Shown here: positions 60,844-64,000 of the stretch, in pieces | Numbering within the stretch: position 1 is the stretch's first letter | Layout: the number at the start of each line of letters is the position of its first letter | Origin: Flavobacterium sp. CG_23.5 | GTDB lineage: Bacteria > Bacteroidota > Bacteroidia > Flavobacteriales > Flavobacteriaceae | Reading direction: 5' to 3' | Length of the DNA: 64,000 bases | NCBI RefSeq assembly: GCF_017875765.1 | Contig: NZ_JAGGNA010000001.1 | Span: forward strand, 1-64,000 | Translations under genes and position numbers: made by a program | Notes under the pieces: model-generated | What the model was told of the DNA's origin: nothing | What the model saw: the letters and a program-made list of their open reading frames with translations, nothing else | Databases searched by the model: none

Positions 60844-62424
60844 TTATATCAAATGTCTAACCTTGATTTTTTTATATTTTTTGCCAAAGCCCATTAAGAT
60901 CGCATCATTATTTTTGATGATTAGTTCCCCTTTTTGAAGTCCTGCTATTGCTTGTTTAATATCGTTTAATTCATTGCCTGATACACCGTACATATCTTTC
61001 AGTACGCCATCGTTTATGGATTGCTGCTTCATGATTAAAGGGTATTGTGCATTAGCATAGAAATCAAAATATTTGCTCTTGTATGCATCCATATTTTGAG
61101 TTGCCAGAATGATACTCATTCCTTTGTTACGTCCTACAGCAATCAAATCACGAAGTGGTTTATTGTCAAAGCCTAACATATAATGTGCTTCATCAATAAT
61201 CGTGAAATGTCTTAGTTCTACTTTTTCTTTATCATTGGCTTGTACCGGTAAGTTTTCGTAGATTGAGTTCAGTTTGGAAACAATAAAATAAACTATGGCT
61301 TTTCCTAATGGACCATCGTTTGGAAATTTGTCCATCTTAACAATAAAACTATTTCCAATCAAATCGATTCGATCTTCATTTGAAAATAGATTAGAGCGTT
61401 CTAATTGACTTAATACTGATTTTACACTATCTACTCTATCTTTTTCATTTTGAGGCTGTAAGTCAGTATAATGATCAATTATGATGGTGAAATTTATTGG
61501 TTTACCCTTCGTTTCTTTATATGCGTTTATAATTGCTTCTGATAGGCGATTACTCATGTTTGCACTAATCTTTGCACTATCGATTGCTAAAAGGGCATTA
61601 GCCAATGCGGTAGAATACATGTTGATTTCATTTTGTGTCTTACCCACAAAATCTTTAAACGGAGTAAATGGTAATGGCTCTACCATTGGATCTAAAATAG
61701 CGGTACGATCTAACTCAAAATGTTGCAACCAATCATTATTCGCTATATCTGAAAACTCTCCTTTGTAATCGAAGAAAAGGAAATTTACGGGATAGTTACT
61801 TTCTATTGAAAGGGAACGCATCTCGTTCATTAAAACGGCCAATAGATTTGATTTTCCTGAACCAGTAGTACCCGCAATCAATATTTGAGTATTGGTAACG
61901 TTCTTACTATTCATATCTAAGTAGGCACTTATATCTCCATCATAACTACCAATATTTAAGTTTAGCAACGGTATTTGACCTGCTTTGATGGATGCTGTAG
62001 TACTGACTTTTAACCAATCGTGTAATGTTTCGCCTTTCATCAGTAAATCATAACCTCTGAATATCTCAGCGTTTACAACTTTACTTTTTGTTATATTGTC
62101 TTCCCAATTGATGTCTAAATCGTGGTAACGTAACTTAATCATCGAGGACAAAATGCCATTTAAATTATGTACCGTAAATAGTGTTGGGTGAATACTATTA
62201 GACGACATTTGAATATTGAGGAGTTCCTTGTTTCTTTTCTCGGTATCTGACAACCCAGCAATTAAACAAATACGCATCAGTTTTGCATTACCTTTTGGAG
62301 TAACGTTTTTATGATTGTCTGTGTACTGTTTTAAATTGATGTGTTTTTCCAATCGCTCGCGCAAATCATTCATTTTTGAATTTAATGCCTCTGCTTGTCT
62401 TAAACCTGTTTCTATTGCTGCCAT
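60844..62424 (-). CDS. HerA-type ATPase, possibly with N-terminal DndE-like domain
   Basis: 526 residues. The ATPase is of the HerA/FtsK class: Walker A ILIAGTTGSGKSNLL (about 180-195), Walker B HFTIIDEAHYML (about 408) and the ATQN sensor segment MSIILATQNMDAY. The first ~100 residues (LRERLEKHINLKQYTDNHKN, AKLMRICLIAGLSD) recall DndE, a small nicked-DNA-binding protein of phosphorothioation systems. It lies 6 bp downstream of a DndD-like gene, which supports a Dnd locus. The protein probably works as a ring-shaped DNA translocase. Confidence 0.75.
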   Translation of the reverse strand: MAAIETGLRQAEALNSKMNDLRERLEKHINLKQYTDNHKNVTPKGNAKLMRICLIAGLSDTEKRNKELLNIQMSSNSIHPTLFTVHNLNGILSSMIKLRYHDLDINWEDNITKSKVVNAEIFRGYDLLMKGETLHDWLKVSTTASIKAGQIPLLNLNIGSYDGDISAYLDMNSKNVTNTQILIAGTTGSGKSNLLAVLMNEMRSLSIESNYPVNFLFFDYKGEFSDIANNDWLQHFELDRTAILDPMVEPLPFTPFKDFVGKTQNEINMYSTALANALLAIDSAKISANMSNRLSEAIINAYKETKGKPINFTIIIDHYTDLQPQNEKDRVDSVKSVLSQLERSNLFSNEDRIDLIGNSFIVKMDKFPNDGPLGKAIVYFIVSKLNSIYENLPVQANDKEKVELRHFTIIDEAHYMLGFDNKPLRDLIAVGRNKGMSIILATQNMDAYKSKYFDFYANAQYPLIMKQQSINDGVLKDMYGVSGNELNDIKQAIAGLQKGELIIKNNDAILMGFGKKYKKIKVRHLI

Positions 62425-62430
62425 AACCGC

Positions 62431-64000
62431 TTAATTATATTTTTCAAAATACCCTTCGACAACATGTGTCAATTGGTTTTCTTTGTCTCTAACGAGTGTA
62501 TATTTCTTTGAAATGAAGTTCTCAATTTTAGCCAAATCAATCGATTTTCTAATTTCACTATCGGTGCTTAATAAAATGGTTTGATGTGAAAGTTTTGGAA
62601 AATAATTTTCTAATAGTGAAGCCCTGCTGTTTTCATCTAGATAACCGAAAACGGTGTCTATCATTACTGGTGGATTGTAATCACCAAAATAATGCAATGA
62701 TTTTAGTAATACTTGAATGATTATTTGTTTTGACGCAGCATTTAATTCGTCTAGATATATTTCGTTTCCTGCTTTGTGGTATATTTTAAAGGATAGATTA
62801 CTTAAATCCTCTGAAAGAACTACGCGATCTATTTGGTCTTTATACACGACTAAGGTTGTATTCAAATCATTTTTCATTTCCTCTTCAATACGTGCTTTTT
62901 TGTTTATCAACAAAGCATTTGAAATTTTAGAAAATAAAGGGCCTAATTTTTTAAGTGCTTCCAGTTTAGGATTGGGTTCTTCCTCGTCAGACAAATCAAA
63001 CCTTTTAATTTTAGCATCTAGTTTGTCGCTTTCAATTTTATAATTATGAAGAGCGTCTTTGTAGTCTTTAATTTTTAGTTCATTGGCTTCAAAGCTTTGT
63101 ATTATATCTTCACTGCCACCAATATCGTTTTTTCTTAAATCTAGCAGCTGAATTCTTAAATTAGGCAAGGTGGCCAATTCCTTTTCTAGACTGCTTTTTT
63201 GTTGTTCTAGGGTAGTGTACTGGTTAATACTTGACCAACCCAATAACTGTTCAAAATAAGTGACATCTTTTTTATCAATGAAGTCGTATTCTGTTTTCTT
63301 ATTGTTCTGGCTTGATTTTGTTAAGATGAATTTTGCAAGTGCAGTTTTTTGTTCTTTAGATAATTCCCCTAAGATTAAATGATGTTCTTTTAGGAATTCC
63401 AATACTCTGTCCGTCAATTTATTGATTTGTTCAGGGTCTATAAAATCACTGCTGATTTGTTGTCCTTTTTCTGAAAGGATTAGTTCTATTTCGTATTGAA
63501 CAATGGTAACCAACTTTGGAATAAAAACCTGAATCTCAATATCATTTAGAAATTTTTCTGATTGCTCGATGAAGAGTGATTCTTTATTTAAAATATCTTC
63601 AATCTTTCTATCAACGATTAGGATTTGTTCTTTGATATCTGCTTGTAGATTTTTACCTTCTTTGGCACTTTCATAAAATTCCTTTTGAGAAATAGAGTAA
63701 TTTAATGCTCTTTCATTTAGTGTTGCTGTAGATTCGATTAATTCCTGGTACTTCTTTTGCTCCTCTATCAGGTTTTTGTACTGTGTTCTTTCTTCCCCAA
63801 TTTCTATGCTTTGCGCAATGTATTCTTGCGTAAGGGTATGAGTGGCATTTCCTAACTGGATGTATTTATTGAAACCCATTACATTTTCAATATTTTCTTT
63901 AATAACACGGTTTAGGTACTCGTCTTTCAACAAATTACCTGCTTCCATTGCATCAAAAAGGAAATATTTACTTAATTCTTGTGGCAGATTGGCTTTGATT
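62431..64000 (-). CDS. DndD-like SMC/ABC ATPase, 3' part (runs off the window)
   Basis: The frame stays open to the window edge, so the N-terminus is missing. The visible part begins IKANLPQELSKYFLFDAMEA, like the FFFDGE region of DndD. Long coiled coils follow (IEEQKKYQELIESTATLNER, TLEQQKSSLEKELATLPNLR). The end is an ABC head: ELNAASKQIIIQVLLKSLHY (signature-like), PPVMIDTVFGYLDENSR (Walker B and D-loop) and HQTILLSTDSEI. The pattern matches DndD, the ATPase that with DndC and DndE swaps sulphur into the DNA backbone. dndC and dndB would be expected beyond the right edge. Confidence 0.75.
   Translation of the reverse strand, partial: IKANLPQELSKYFLFDAMEAGNLLKDEYLNRVIKENIENVMGFNKYIQLGNATHTLTQEYIAQSIEIGEERTQYKNLIEEQKKYQELIESTATLNERALNYSISQKEFYESAKEGKNLQADIKEQILIVDRKIEDILNKESLFIEQSEKFLNDIEIQVFIPKLVTIVQYEIELILSEKGQQISSDFIDPEQINKLTDRVLEFLKEHHLILGELSKEQKTALAKFILTKSSQNNKKTEYDFIDKKDVTYFEQLLGWSSINQYTTLEQQKSSLEKELATLPNLRIQLLDLRKNDIGGSEDIIQSFEANELKIKDYKDALHNYKIESDKLDAKIKRFDLSDEEEPNPKLEALKKLGPLFSKISNALLINKKARIEEEMKNDLNTTLVVYKDQIDRVVLSEDLSNLSFKIYHKAGNEIYLDELNAASKQIIIQVLLKSLHYFGDYNPPVMIDTVFGYLDENSRASLLENYFPKLSHQTILLSTDSEIRKSIDLAKIENFISKKYTLVRDKENQLTHVVEGYFEKYN

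Overview
The window looks like a chromosome of a flavobacterium (Bacteroidota, Flavobacterium or a close relative). The DNA is AT-rich. It carries type IX secretion (T9SS) and gliding genes (a giant SprB-like adhesin with a type B sorting domain, followed by a PorP/SprF-family gene), RteC and tyrosine-integrase genes typical of Bacteroidota elements, and promoter -7 boxes of the TAnnTTTG type. Almost everything is accessory DNA: a stacked defence and mobile-element island, mostly on the minus strand.

Layout. (1) 1-1068: first copy of a ~1 kb non-coding repeat, followed by a dead IS110-type transposase. (2) 1651-11596: T9SS adhesin operon. (3) 11951-12858: two broken small membrane-protein genes. 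(4) 13135-14152: a Fic gene with a small partner. (5) 14742-17940: a defence-type reverse transcriptase (RT) with a structured leader, divergent from a WYL-like gene. (6) 18001-28725: a type I restriction operon (hsdM, hsdS, hsdR) with an unknown gene, an hsdS scar and mcrBC nested inside it. (7) 28969-42248: a 13-gene operon coding for a MotA/MotB-like (ZorA/ZorB-like) ion channel pair, an actin/Hsp70-like ATPase, a tubulin-like GTPase, a VWA-like lipoprotein, several small membrane proteins, a secreted aspartic protease and a secreted DNase I-fold enzyme. I do not recognise it as a complete named system. (8) 42609-48036: core of an integrated mobile element (helicase-loader-like ATPase, replication-type protein, HTH protein, RteC, integrase, tRNA-derived att-like sequence). 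(9) 48802-50886: a small phage-like cassette. (10) 50896-51917: second copy of the ~1 kb repeat. (11) 52798-60641: a second RT with a structured leader, in an operon with a NERD/SF1-helicase-like protein whose ATPase motifs are lost, a TPR plus OB/S1-like protein and a zinc-ribbon protein. (12) 60844-64000: a HerA-type ATPase that may carry a DndE domain, and the 3' part of a DndD-like gene, suggesting a phosphorothioation (Dnd) locus that continues past the window.

How the genes fit together. The island layers restriction, RT-based, membrane-motor and probably Dnd-type defence modules between mobile-element parts. The hsdM operon and the 13-gene motor/cytoskeleton operon share two sequence motifs upstream, one an exact 21-bp repeat, which suggests common control. 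The strongest candidates for undescribed biology are the 13-gene operon, the four-gene RT operon with its leader RNA, and the ~1 kb repeat, whose hairpin is kept by compensating base changes between copies. All family calls come from motif reading, not from database searches.
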